From the NCBI GenBank assembly GCA_018240425.1, contig JAFEFU010000012.1, forward strand, positions 124,001 to 188,000: a stretch of DNA of 64,000 bases, read 5' to 3'. Below the pieces are notes generated by a model. The model was not told where the DNA came from. It made no database searches and saw nothing but the letters and a program-made list of their open reading frames with translations. The DNA comes from Pseudomonadota bacterium (GTDB lineage: Bacteria; Pseudomonadota; Alphaproteobacteria; Rhodobacterales; Rhodobacteraceae). Below, in pieces: positions 1 to 7,166 of this stretch. The position numbers and the translations under genes are program-made. Position 1 is the stretch's first letter; each line of letters begins with the position of its first letter.

Positions 1-96
1 CCGGGCCAATCGCCGGGGAACCCGCTGAATTTGTCGCCGCAGGGCGCTGGACGCATGGAATGTGTGGTCTGTTCGCGGCATATGTGGAATTTTCAA

Positions 97-110
97 TTGA
101 TGATTATCAA
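97..110. promoter_or_regulatory. Perfect FNR box
   Basis: TTGAT-GATT-ATCAA is an exact match to the FNR/FnrL consensus TTGAT-N4-ATCAA. It lies 22 bases before the preferred start (132) of the Crp/Fnr-family gene. The spacing is short for class II activation (site centred near -41 of the transcript), so binding here would more easily repress, or would imply a transcript starting very near the start codon. An ATG at 60 would place the box inside the coding region, which argues for the 132 start. Confidence 0.75.
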
Positions 111-131
111 TTTCTGCGCATAAATCCGCCC

Positions 132-866
132 ATGCGCTCGACCGACCTGCCAGAGATTCGCCGCCTGCCGCTGTTTTGCAGCATGGCCGCCGCCACCTTC
201 GACACCCTGTTCACCCACGCCTATGTCCAGCAGTTCCCCGCCGGGCTGGAGCTGATCCGCCAGGGCGACCCGGCCGATTTCCTTCATGTCGTGCTTGAAG
301 GCTCGGTCGAGCTGTACGCGGCATGGTCGGACCGCCAGTGCATGATGGGCGAAGTGCGCCCCTTCGGCGCATTCATCCTCGCCGCCTGCATAAGGGACGC
401 GACCTATCTGATGTCCGCCCGCACCATCGAACGCTCGCGCGTGATCCTCGTCCCCGCGGCCGACCTGCGCGACGCCTTCCGGCAGGACGGGGAATTCGCA
501 CTGTCCGTCGCGACCGAACTGGCGGGCGCCTATCGCGGCATGGTTCGCGACGCCAAGGGGCTGAAACTGCGCAACGCCCGCGAACGGGTGGCCTCGTACC
601 TTCTGCGGCAGTCGCGGCTGGCCGGCGATGCGTCATCCTACCTTCTGCCGGTGGGCAAGCGCCTTCTGGCCTCGTACCTGGGCATGACGGCGGAGAACCT
701 GTCACGCACCCTCCGAACGCTCGAGGAGGACGGGATCGGGGTCAGCGGCGCCAGGGTGACGATCACCAATCGCGCGCGCCTGATCGCCCTGGTCCGGCCG
801 GACGCCCTGATGGACGGGCGCGACCCGGCCGACATCCCACCCCCTCTGGCCGGGGCCCCACGCTGA
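132..866 (+). CDS. Crp/Fnr-family transcriptional regulator, without FNR iron-sulfur cysteines
   Basis: A 244-residue cytoplasmic DNA-binding regulator. Residues about 10-130 form a cNMP-binding-like beta-roll but lack the GE...PR-[ST]-A phosphate cassette, so cAMP binding is unlikely. Only Cys16 lies near the N-terminus, so the 4Fe-4S cluster of true FNR is absent. The C-terminal helix-turn-helix carries E188-N-L-S191-R192, matching the Glu/Ser/Arg set by which FNR reads TTGAT half-sites. This fits the FNR box at 97-110 and suggests autoregulation. The family includes DNR/NnrR-type NO or redox regulators; which signal applies cannot be told. An upstream ATG at 60 would add 24 residues unlike the family. 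Confidence 0.85.
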   Translation: MRSTDLPEIRRLPLFCSMAAATFDTLFTHAYVQQFPAGLELIRQGDPADFLHVVLEGSVELYAAWSDRQCMMGEVRPFGAFILAACIRDATYLMSARTIERSRVILVPAADLRDAFRQDGEFALSVATELAGAYRGMVRDAKGLKLRNARERVASYLLRQSRLAGDASSYLLPVGKRLLASYLGMTAENLSRTLRTLEEDGIGVSGARVTITNRARLIALVRPDALMDGRDPADIPPPLAGAPR

Positions 867-881
867 AGGCGCGATAAACGG

Positions 882-1790
882 TCAGAACACCTGCGCAAAC
901 CGTTCGGGCAGGCGGTAAAGCTCCCTGGTCCGCCCGCCGCCCCAGAAGATCACCGTGTCCTGGTGCAGGGCCTGCTGCTCGTCGATCATGCGGCGGCGGA
1001 AGTCGGCCAGCTCGGCATCCTCGCGCACGGGGGTCAGTTGCGACAGCTTGCGGAAGGTCTCGAGATCCTTCGACCAGGCCACCCCCTCGCCCTCCTGGTC
1101 GCGGGCGGCGTCCATCGCCTCGCGCAGCGACCGGCGGCCGGCCAGCCGCTCGGTGGTCAGCCGCTCGTCGAAGAAGCGCAGGTGGATCAGGTAGAGATGC
1201 GGATCGAGAAAGCGCGGCTTGTGCAGGTTGGCATGGCCGCCGGCGGTGAAGTGGCTTTCGCGGCGCAGGATGCAGGGCTTGGAATAGTTGGCGTTGGCGC
1301 GGAAATTGCGGCGGCGCGACAGGATCGGCTCGCCGGCCACGATCGGCTCGGGCTCAAGGGCCGGATTGTGGACCAGTTCGATCCCGAAGGGGCAGATCGA
1401 CCTCGGCGCGTCGGGCCGGTCATAGCGGCGCAGGTAAGTCTCGATGTCCGGCGCGGCGTCGGGATCGACGATCACCACCTCGTCCACGTCGCCGGCGATC
1501 ACCCAGTTGAAATAGCGCAGAAGCCCGTTCGCGAACTGCGAGATCAGCGACCAGCGGCGGCGGTCCATGCGGAACATGGTCGGATCGCGGGGCAGCGCCA
1601 CCAGGTTGCAGCCCTGGGCGATGCGCCGGTGCTCGGGGTCGCCGCCGTGGCTGAGGACGTAAAGGTGCCTGCGCCCGAACTGGCGCCCGTAATGGTCCAC
1701 CCAGCGGCGCAGGAACTCGTGGTCCTGATAGGCCATCGTCAGCGCCGCGCAGGGCGCCTTGGTGGGATCGAGCGTCGCGCCGCCGGCCAT
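882..1790 (-). CDS. Glycosyltransferase family 2-like protein (Glyco_tranf_2_4 type)
   Basis: A 302-residue protein with the GT-A fold features of the Glyco_tranf_2_4 group: an N-terminal 'APCAALTMAYQDHEFLRRWV' start strand and a D101-V-D-E104 metal/nucleotide-sugar motif. It probably transfers a sugar to a cell-surface glycan; donor and acceptor are unknown. Its ATG shares one base with the stop of the preceding gene (TGATG), indicating translational coupling. It closely resembles the product of 3693-4589 along its whole length, including the C-terminal 'YRLPERF(A/S)QVF', so the two are paralogues. A longer reading frame continues upstream but lies inside the neighbouring gene. No signal peptide is visible. 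It is the last gene of a minus-strand operon running from 10502. Confidence 0.8.
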   Translation of the reverse strand: MAGGATLDPTKAPCAALTMAYQDHEFLRRWVDHYGRQFGRRHLYVLSHGGDPEHRRIAQGCNLVALPRDPTMFRMDRRRWSLISQFANGLLRYFNWVIAGDVDEVVIVDPDAAPDIETYLRRYDRPDAPRSICPFGIELVHNPALEPEPIVAGEPILSRRRNFRANANYSKPCILRRESHFTAGGHANLHKPRFLDPHLYLIHLRFFDERLTTERLAGRRSLREAMDAARDQEGEGVAWSKDLETFRKLSQLTPVREDAELADFRRRMIDEQQALHQDTVIFWGGGRTRELYRLPERFAQVF

Positions 1791-2590
1791 CACGGGCCAT
1801 CCCGCTGCGCAAGAACGGCCAGCGCGGCAATCAGCACCGCCGATCCGTAGGCCGGGTTCTTGTGCTCCATGTCGCCGGTCAGAAGATGGTTCTCGACCCC
1901 ATAGTCCGGATGGGTCATCGCGCCCCCGGCCACGGTGTGATCGGGCTGGGGCAGGAAGGTAACGCCATCGACCGCCGCCAACCGCACCAGACAGTCCCAC
2001 AGGCGGGCGCGATCCTCGTCCCTGGCCGCCGCCACGTCAGGGAAGGTCGCCTCCCAGCCGTGCGGCAGGCCTGCGGTCGGCAGCGACGGCGGCGAAAACA
2101 GGATGCGCGCCCGCCCGGCCTCGGCGAAGCGGCGGGCGAAGCCCCAGGTGACCGAGGTGGCGAACGTGTCGCGCACCAGCCGCTCCATCAGGCCGGTTGA
2201 CAGGAAATCCCCGTCGGCGCGCGCCTGCGCGGCCATGAACAGAAGATGGGTCACATAGAGCCGGCAGCCGACGAACAGGACCGCGTCGAAGTCGGCCACC
2301 GGCAGACAGCGCCGGCCACGTTCGTTGAACTTGGCGAACCGTTCGGCGGTGAAGTCGTCGAGGGGGACGATCGCCCCGTCGCGGTAGCCGAGATGGCGAA
2401 AGCGCTTGCCGACATGGCCCCAGTACTCCACCTCCCAGCCGTCCAGCGACACCAGCCCCCGGCCGTGGGCCAGACGCACGCAGGCGTAGTGGCTGTCGCC
2501 GAAGATCGCCAGCCGTGGCCTGGGTGCGGACTGGGGCGCTGACGGGGGCGCTGACGGGCGGGCGGGCACGGCGCTAGCGGCTGAAGGCAT
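1790..2590 (-). CDS. Putative SGNH/GDSL-like hydrolase
   Basis: A 266-residue protein. After a Pro/Ala/Ser-rich stretch (residues 1-26) comes 'RLAIFGDSHYACVRLA', where G31-D-S33-H34 resembles block I of SGNH-fold esterases (nucleophile Ser). A later 'DYGVENHLLTGDMEHKNPAYG' supplies candidate Asp/His residues near the C-terminus, as in block V. It may de-esterify or acylate a glycan, working with the flanking glycosyltransferase and GSCFA genes. It starts 17 bases inside the end of the GSCFA gene and ends overlapping the start of the next glycosyltransferase by one base. The family assignment rests on motifs only. Confidence 0.6.
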   Translation of the reverse strand: MPSAASAVPARPSAPPSAPQSAPRPRLAIFGDSHYACVRLAHGRGLVSLDGWEVEYWGHVGKRFRHLGYRDGAIVPLDDFTAERFAKFNERGRRCLPVADFDAVLFVGCRLYVTHLLFMAAQARADGDFLSTGLMERLVRDTFATSVTWGFARRFAEAGRARILFSPPSLPTAGLPHGWEATFPDVAAARDEDRARLWDCLVRLAAVDGVTFLPQPDHTVAGGAMTHPDYGVENHLLTGDMEHKNPAYGSAVLIAALAVLAQRDGP

Positions 2591-3644
2591 TCAGGATCTC
2601 TTCCTCGCAGCGGATCTCGGCCTCGGTCTCGTCGGTTGCCGGTCCGCCTTCGGTTTCGCGGGCGGCAACGGGCGCCCGCACCGGCTGGGGATGGGCGGCG
2701 GACTGGTCGCGAAAGAAGTTCGCCATGACGAAATCCACGCCGGTCTGGGTGACACTGCGCATGTTCGGGGCGAAGAACATGCCCCGGAAGGCGGGATGGG
2801 TGATGATCTCGTAACTGGGAAAGTAATCGACCGCGGCATGATCCTGCGCCAGCTGCCCCGCGACCACGCGCAAGAGCGCCTTGGAATGGCTGCTGGCCAG
2901 AAGGACATGGCGTCCCGAGGCGGTCGCGGTCAGCGGCACCGGCGAGACGGTCAGAAGCACGCGCAGGCCGCGGTTGGCGCGAAACAGGATGCGCAGGGCC
3001 ACCGACATGTCCTGCATCAGCGTCCGGTGGTCGTGATTGAAGAACTGATGCACCTCGGGGTCGAAGCGGCCCGCGGCGGTGCCCGGGCAGATCGCATATT
3101 CGTGTCCCGTCGCGCGCGACTGCCAGCTTTCGGTCAGGCCAAGGGTGAAGACAAGGACGTTGGCCTTCTGGACCGCCGCCCGGATCGCCGCCAGCGTCAC
3201 CGCGCGCGAGGCGGAAAGTTCGTCGGGGCTGACGAAACCGCCCGGCTCGACCGCGGGACGGAACGGGTCGAAGAAGCGGCCGTCCACCTCCCAGACTTCG
3301 GGCGGGGGCTCCGATCCTCCGAAGGCCCATTCCAGCCATTGCCGCAGCATCCGCGGCGTATAGATGTTGCCGGTGCGAAAGCTGAAGGTGCCGTAGTGGT
3401 AGTCCCTGCGCTGCTCGGGCGTCAGCGCCCTTGGCCCCGGCTCGCAGTCCAGCCACTTGTAGCCCCGCACCACCAGCGCCCGGCTGAAATGCTGGGCAAA
3501 GCACGATCCGGCGGTGACGATGCGGCTGCGCTTGCCGATCTCGAACTTGGGCGTCCACAGGCCCGAAATCTCGAAGGGCGAGCGTTCGGCGACGGCGGTG
3601 CGCCAGAACCGGTCGGCGGGCAGCGATTCGTAAGGGTGTGACAC
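2574..3644 (-). CDS. GSCFA domain protein
   Basis: A 356-residue protein with the family-naming motif G46-S-C-F-A50 in 'RIVTAGSCFAQHFSRAL'. GSCFA proteins are a predicted SGNH-related hydrolase/acyltransferase family often found beside polysaccharide genes; no activity is established. I place the start at GTG 3644 because AGGAGA lies about 9 bases upstream; a longer frame opens at 3680 without better support. The 3' end overlaps the GDS-motif gene by 17 bases, so the two SGNH-like proteins are probably co-translated and may act on the same glycan. No signal peptide is evident. Confidence 0.8.
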   Translation of the reverse strand: MSHPYESLPADRFWRTAVAERSPFEISGLWTPKFEIGKRSRIVTAGSCFAQHFSRALVVRGYKWLDCEPGPRALTPEQRRDYHYGTFSFRTGNIYTPRMLRQWLEWAFGGSEPPPEVWEVDGRFFDPFRPAVEPGGFVSPDELSASRAVTLAAIRAAVQKANVLVFTLGLTESWQSRATGHEYAICPGTAAGRFDPEVHQFFNHDHRTLMQDMSVALRILFRANRGLRVLLTVSPVPLTATASGRHVLLASSHSKALLRVVAGQLAQDHAAVDYFPSYEIITHPAFRGMFFAPNMRSVTQTGVDFVMANFFRDQSAAHPQPVRAPVAARETEGGPATDETEAEIRCEEEILNAFSR

Positions 3645-3692
3645 CGGATCCGGTCTCCTTCTCGGCGGGCAGGCTAGCATGGGTTCGCGCCC

Positions 3693-4589
3693 TCAGAACA
3701 CCTGTGAAAACCGTTCGGGCAGCCGGTAGATTCCGCGCGGCCGCGCCCCGCCCGGCGCCCAGAACACCACCTTCTTCTGCCGCCAGCCTTCGATCATTTC
3801 CTGGCGGAACTCGGGAAAATCGACCGTCTCGCCCCGTGGTTTTTCCTTGATCAGAGCCTGATAGGTCTCCCACGCGGTGTCCCAGCCGGTCTTTTCCCGC
3901 GTCACTTCGGCAAGCGTGCCGCTTTGCAGGTCGCGCTGCGCCCGGCGGGTGGCCAGCCTCTGCTCGGTCATCGCGTAGTCGATGAAGCGCAGGTGGAAGA
4001 GATAGAGATGCGGGTCGAGGTAGAGATGCGGGTGATTGGCGTAATGGCCGCCGGGCACGAACTCGACCAGGTCGCGGACGATGCAGGGCTTGGCATAATT
4101 CGCGTTCAGCCGAAACAGGCGGCGCACGTCAAGGATCGGGCGGCCATCGCTGATCGGCTCGGGCTCCAGCGTCGGGTTGTGGACCATCTCGATCGCGAAG
4201 GGGGTGATGACCTTGGGCCGGTCGCGCCCGCCGCCCAGCCGCGCGACATATTCGGGCAGAGACGCGCCCACGGCGGGATCGACCACGACGATTTCATCGA
4301 CATCGCCGCAGATCACCCAGTTGTAGAACCGAGTGAAGCCCGAGGTGAAGCGCGACAGCATCTGCCAGCGGCGCTGGTTGAAGCAGTTCCGCGTCGGGTC
4401 ATAGGGCAGGTAGATGATGTTCGCCCCTTCTGCGATGCGCTGGTGTTCGGGGTCGCCGCCGTGGGACAGGACCAACAGGTTCTCGCGCCCGAGCTGCGCC
4501 CCATAGTAATCGACCCAGCGCTTCAGGAAGAAATGGTCGCCCCCGACCATCGTCATGGCGCACATCGGCGCGCGGGTCGGGTCCATCAT
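3693..4589 (-). CDS. Glycosyltransferase family 2-like protein, paralogue of 882-1790
   Basis: A 298-residue GT-A type transferase with a D96-V-D-E99 motif in 'WVICGDVDEIVVVDP'. It shares 'RWVD(H/Y)YG', 'VLSHGGDPEH(R/Q)RIA' and the C-terminal 'YRLPERFSQVF' with the protein at 882-1790, so a local duplication followed by insertion of the GSCFA and GDS genes is likely. The start ATG (4589) is immediately followed by a second ATG containing the upstream stop (ATGATGA), a 4-base overlap and a clear sign of coupling to the hydrolase gene upstream. Substrates are unknown. Confidence 0.8.
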   Translation of the reverse strand: MMDPTRAPMCAMTMVGGDHFFLKRWVDYYGAQLGRENLLVLSHGGDPEHQRIAEGANIIYLPYDPTRNCFNQRRWQMLSRFTSGFTRFYNWVICGDVDEIVVVDPAVGASLPEYVARLGGGRDRPKVITPFAIEMVHNPTLEPEPISDGRPILDVRRLFRLNANYAKPCIVRDLVEFVPGGHYANHPHLYLDPHLYLFHLRFIDYAMTEQRLATRRAQRDLQSGTLAEVTREKTGWDTAWETYQALIKEKPRGETVDFPEFRQEMIEGWRQKKVVFWAPGGARPRGIYRLPERFSQVF

Positions 4590-5530
4590 GGCAGCACCGC
4601 CGGTGCCACGGCGTTCACCTGTGCCCGCGCCTGGCGCAGGGCGCGGCGGGCGAAGGTCAGGTCCTCGGCCTTCAGCATGACCCGGCAGGCGCCCATCGTC
4701 AGCTTCGGATGGCGCCTCGCCGTCATGGCCGCGGTGATCTGGCGCTGCCACTTGCCGACCCCGCGCCGCGCACGGTAGGCCCGCCAGAAACCGGCGCCGA
4801 CCTGGTCGCGCTCGACGACATCATCGAGAAGCGCGGCCAGCGCCCCCGCCTTCATCACCACCCGGACGGCTTCGTGGGTGGCGTGATCCGCGCGCAGCAG
4901 CTGAACATTCGACCCCGCCATGCGTCCCGCATGGGCGCGGTCCTCGGGCACGAACGGGTCGTAGAGCAGGAAGACCTTGCGGATATAGGGGATGGCCGCG
5001 GCGGCATCGAGATAGGGCATCCCTTCCCAGTTCGACTTGCGCACCGCGAAGGGAAAGCGCCTCTCGTAGGGTGCGATCACCTTGTTCATCGTGCTTTGGG
5101 CGCTGAAGGCCAGCACCCGCGCCTCGGGGATCAGGGGCGCGAAGTTCAGCGCCGCAAACCCGCCCATCGAGGCGCCGGTCAGCACCACCCGGCGGAACTG
5201 GCCGAAAAAGCCGGTCTCCTCCAGCCCGCGCAACAGGCGGGGGGCGCATTCCTGCCGATACCAGTCCTTGGCGCGGCTCTGCACGCCGAGGACCGAATAG
5301 CCCAGATCGGACAGCCGGCGGTCAAGCCACGGCCCGCGTGGCCAGCCCTCGTCGATGGTGGCGAGATTGTCGAAGGTGACGATCAGCACGTCCGAGCGCC
5401 GCTCGAACCACAGGCTGGCCTTGTCCTCCTCGATCAGGAAACGGCCGGCGCGCGGCGCCGCCGCGAACGGCAGCGCCGGCGGCAAGACCAGCGGTTGGCG
5501 TGGCTCTTCGTCCCGGGCCCCGTCGGTCAT
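4586..5530 (-). CDS. Alpha/beta-hydrolase-fold protein
   Basis: A 314-residue protein with the nucleophile-elbow motif G119-A-S121-M-G-G in 'VVLTGASMGGFAALNFAP', typical of serine esterases, peptidases and acyltransferases. 'LLYDPFVPEDRAHA' and 'LRADHATHEAVRVV' could supply the acid and His of a Ser-Asp-His triad. The substrate is unknown; in a glycosyltransferase operon a glycan or lipid ester is plausible. The start at 5530 is favoured by GAGGGG just upstream, overlapping the stop of the preceding gene. The C-terminal 60 residues are Arg/Ala-rich and helical and may be a separate segment. Confidence 0.6.
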   Translation of the reverse strand: MTDGARDEEPRQPLVLPPALPFAAAPRAGRFLIEEDKASLWFERRSDVLIVTFDNLATIDEGWPRGPWLDRRLSDLGYSVLGVQSRAKDWYRQECAPRLLRGLEETGFFGQFRRVVLTGASMGGFAALNFAPLIPEARVLAFSAQSTMNKVIAPYERRFPFAVRKSNWEGMPYLDAAAAIPYIRKVFLLYDPFVPEDRAHAGRMAGSNVQLLRADHATHEAVRVVMKAGALAALLDDVVERDQVGAGFWRAYRARRGVGKWQRQITAAMTARRHPKLTMGACRVMLKAEDLTFARRALRQARAQVNAVAPAVLP

Positions 5531-5537
5531 GGCCCCC

Positions 5538-6299
5538 TCAGTACTGCCAGCGGACATAGGACAGAAGCGCCGCCATCTGCTCGGCATCCCCGGCCCCGCG
5601 CGGGGCCAGAAGCGCGCGCCCCGGCCACCAGACCACATCGGCGATGCGGGCGTTGCCAAGGGTTTTGGTCAGGCCCTTGCGGTGACCCCGGCAGCCGATG
5701 AACAGATCGACCGGCCCCTGAACCCCGTCGAGCTTGCCGCGGCTTTCCACAAGGATAGAGCCTGTTTTCAGCAAGAGCCTGGTCCTGTCCCAGCTGACGA
5801 TCGCCAGCCGGAAATCGGGCAGGCGGTTGGGAAGGGCGATGTCGGTGCCGACCCCGCCGGCCCGGTCCTTGGCGACCAGCATCCCGTCGGTATGCGACAG
5901 GAAGAACAGGTTCGCCGCGTCCGCCGGCCCGAGGCGCAGCGACAGAAGGGTGCGGGCCTCGGCCTCGGGCGCGGCATAGACGACGGCAAGCGTGAAACGC
6001 TCGGCGTCGGGCGCGATGTCGGGGACGACGAAGCCGCCGTTTACTTCGGTGCGCAGGTGGATGACCGGATGGCCGGCGTGGCGGCCCGCCTCGCTGGTGC
6101 CGGCATTGGCGGCGGCGGGAATGGCGGTGCGGGCCCCGGCCATCGGCGCCCAGGCGGCGACGGCGCCCCCCTCGGCATGGGCCTGCGCCGGGCGCGCGGC
6201 CAGCCACCAGCCGCCGGCCGCCGACAGAAGGTCGCGGAACCTTTCGGTCTCGTGGCCGAGAAGCGCGCCGGGCGGCAGGGTTTCGGTCAGGGACAGCAC
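5538..6299 (-). CDS. Uncharacterised protein, possible LamG-like beta-sandwich
   Basis: A 253-residue protein that I cannot assign to a named family. The N-terminal 70 residues look helical ('FRDLLSAAGGWWLAARPA'). Residues about 85-230 alternate beta-strand-like segments with turns ('GGFVVPDIAPDAERFTLAVV', 'DFRLAIVSWDRTRLLLKTGS'), the pattern of LamG/concanavalin carbohydrate-binding folds. The start is probably GTG 6299, one base after the TGA of the preceding gene; no ATG fits. Its position within a glycosyltransferase operon suggests a glycan-related role. The fold is inferred from sequence pattern alone. Confidence 0.55.
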   Translation of the reverse strand: MLSLTETLPPGALLGHETERFRDLLSAAGGWWLAARPAQAHAEGGAVAAWAPMAGARTAIPAAANAGTSEAGRHAGHPVIHLRTEVNGGFVVPDIAPDAERFTLAVVYAAPEAEARTLLSLRLGPADAANLFFLSHTDGMLVAKDRAGGVGTDIALPNRLPDFRLAIVSWDRTRLLLKTGSILVESRGKLDGVQGPVDLFIGCRGHRKGLTKTLGNARIADVVWWPGRALLAPRGAGDAEQMAALLSYVRWQY

Positions 6300-6300
6300 G

Positions 6301-7113
6301 TCAGCCCTCCAGCGCCGCCGCCGGGTCGACGCCCAGCTCGGCGCACATGCGCTGGGCGTAGGAACCGGCGAGCGGCGGGTTCTTGCGCCACCAGGGGCGC
6401 GTGGCGTTGGTGTAGAGGTGGACCGAGTGGGTCTTGTCGGTGAAATGCCGTTCGACCGCGCTGTAGGGGTCATAGAAGATGTCGTTCAGCTGGAACGGCA
6501 CCGGATAAAGCGCGTCGGGCGTCATCGCCTTGTCGACATCTCCGGTCTGGCGCGCGAACCAGGTGAAGGCCTGCGGGCCAAAGGCGGTGCGCTCGGCCTT
6601 GTAGATGCGCACGGCATGGGGCAGCGACGGATCCTGGCGGTCCATCTTCTTGCGCTGGCCCTTGTCCCACCAGGCCGGATAGTCGGGCAGGTTGTCGTAA
6701 TAGTCCAGCAGCCGGTCCATCAGCTCGCACCGCTGGGGCAGGCCGACAACCCCGCAGTTCAGCGCGCCGCGCATGCCGTGGCCGGCGTAGATGTGGGTCC
6801 ATTCATCGGGGAAGGGCCGGTGGCAGAAGGCATCGCAGTCGATCCACAGCGCCCCGGTCTGGCGGATCATCTTGTAGCGAAAGACATTCGACAGGAACGA
6901 GGCGCTGGTCGCCTCGACGATGCCCATGTCGATCTCCATGATCTCGGACGCCGGGCGCACCTCGACTCCGTTCGGCGCGTTCCTCACCCGGTCGGTGCAG
7001 TAAAGCGTGACCGGATGGCCGTGGCGCAGGTGCGATTCCAGCGCCAGCAGGTTCAGGTAATGCAGGCTTTCCCCGATCCAGAGCGAGGCGACGGGGCGGC
7101 GGGCAGGGGACAT
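6301..7113 (-). CDS. Putative glycosyltransferase, GT32-like with DXD motif
   Basis: A 270-residue protein with 'TGALWIDCDAFCHRPF': D92-C-D94 is the DXD metal/nucleotide-sugar motif placed as in GT32/capsular polysaccharide synthesis transferases. The upstream 'SLWIGESLHYLNLLALES' matches the start of that fold (usually 'IWIG..LP..'). The likely role is sugar addition to a surface glycan. ATG 7113 is chosen because it begins just before the first conserved strand; a TTG at 7170 overlapping the previous stop (TTGA) is an alternative that would add 19 residues. It continues into the next gene with one base between stop and start. Confidence 0.72.
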   Translation of the reverse strand: MSPARRPVASLWIGESLHYLNLLALESHLRHGHPVTLYCTDRVRNAPNGVEVRPASEIMEIDMGIVEATSASFLSNVFRYKMIRQTGALWIDCDAFCHRPFPDEWTHIYAGHGMRGALNCGVVGLPQRCELMDRLLDYYDNLPDYPAWWDKGQRKKMDRQDPSLPHAVRIYKAERTAFGPQAFTWFARQTGDVDKAMTPDALYPVPFQLNDIFYDPYSAVERHFTDKTHSVHLYTNATRPWWRKNPPLAGSYAQRMCAELGVDPAAALEG

Positions 7114-7166
7114 GGGCGCTTTCACTGTGACACTCGGGGCTACAATCGGCTGGCGGGCGGCGCGGG

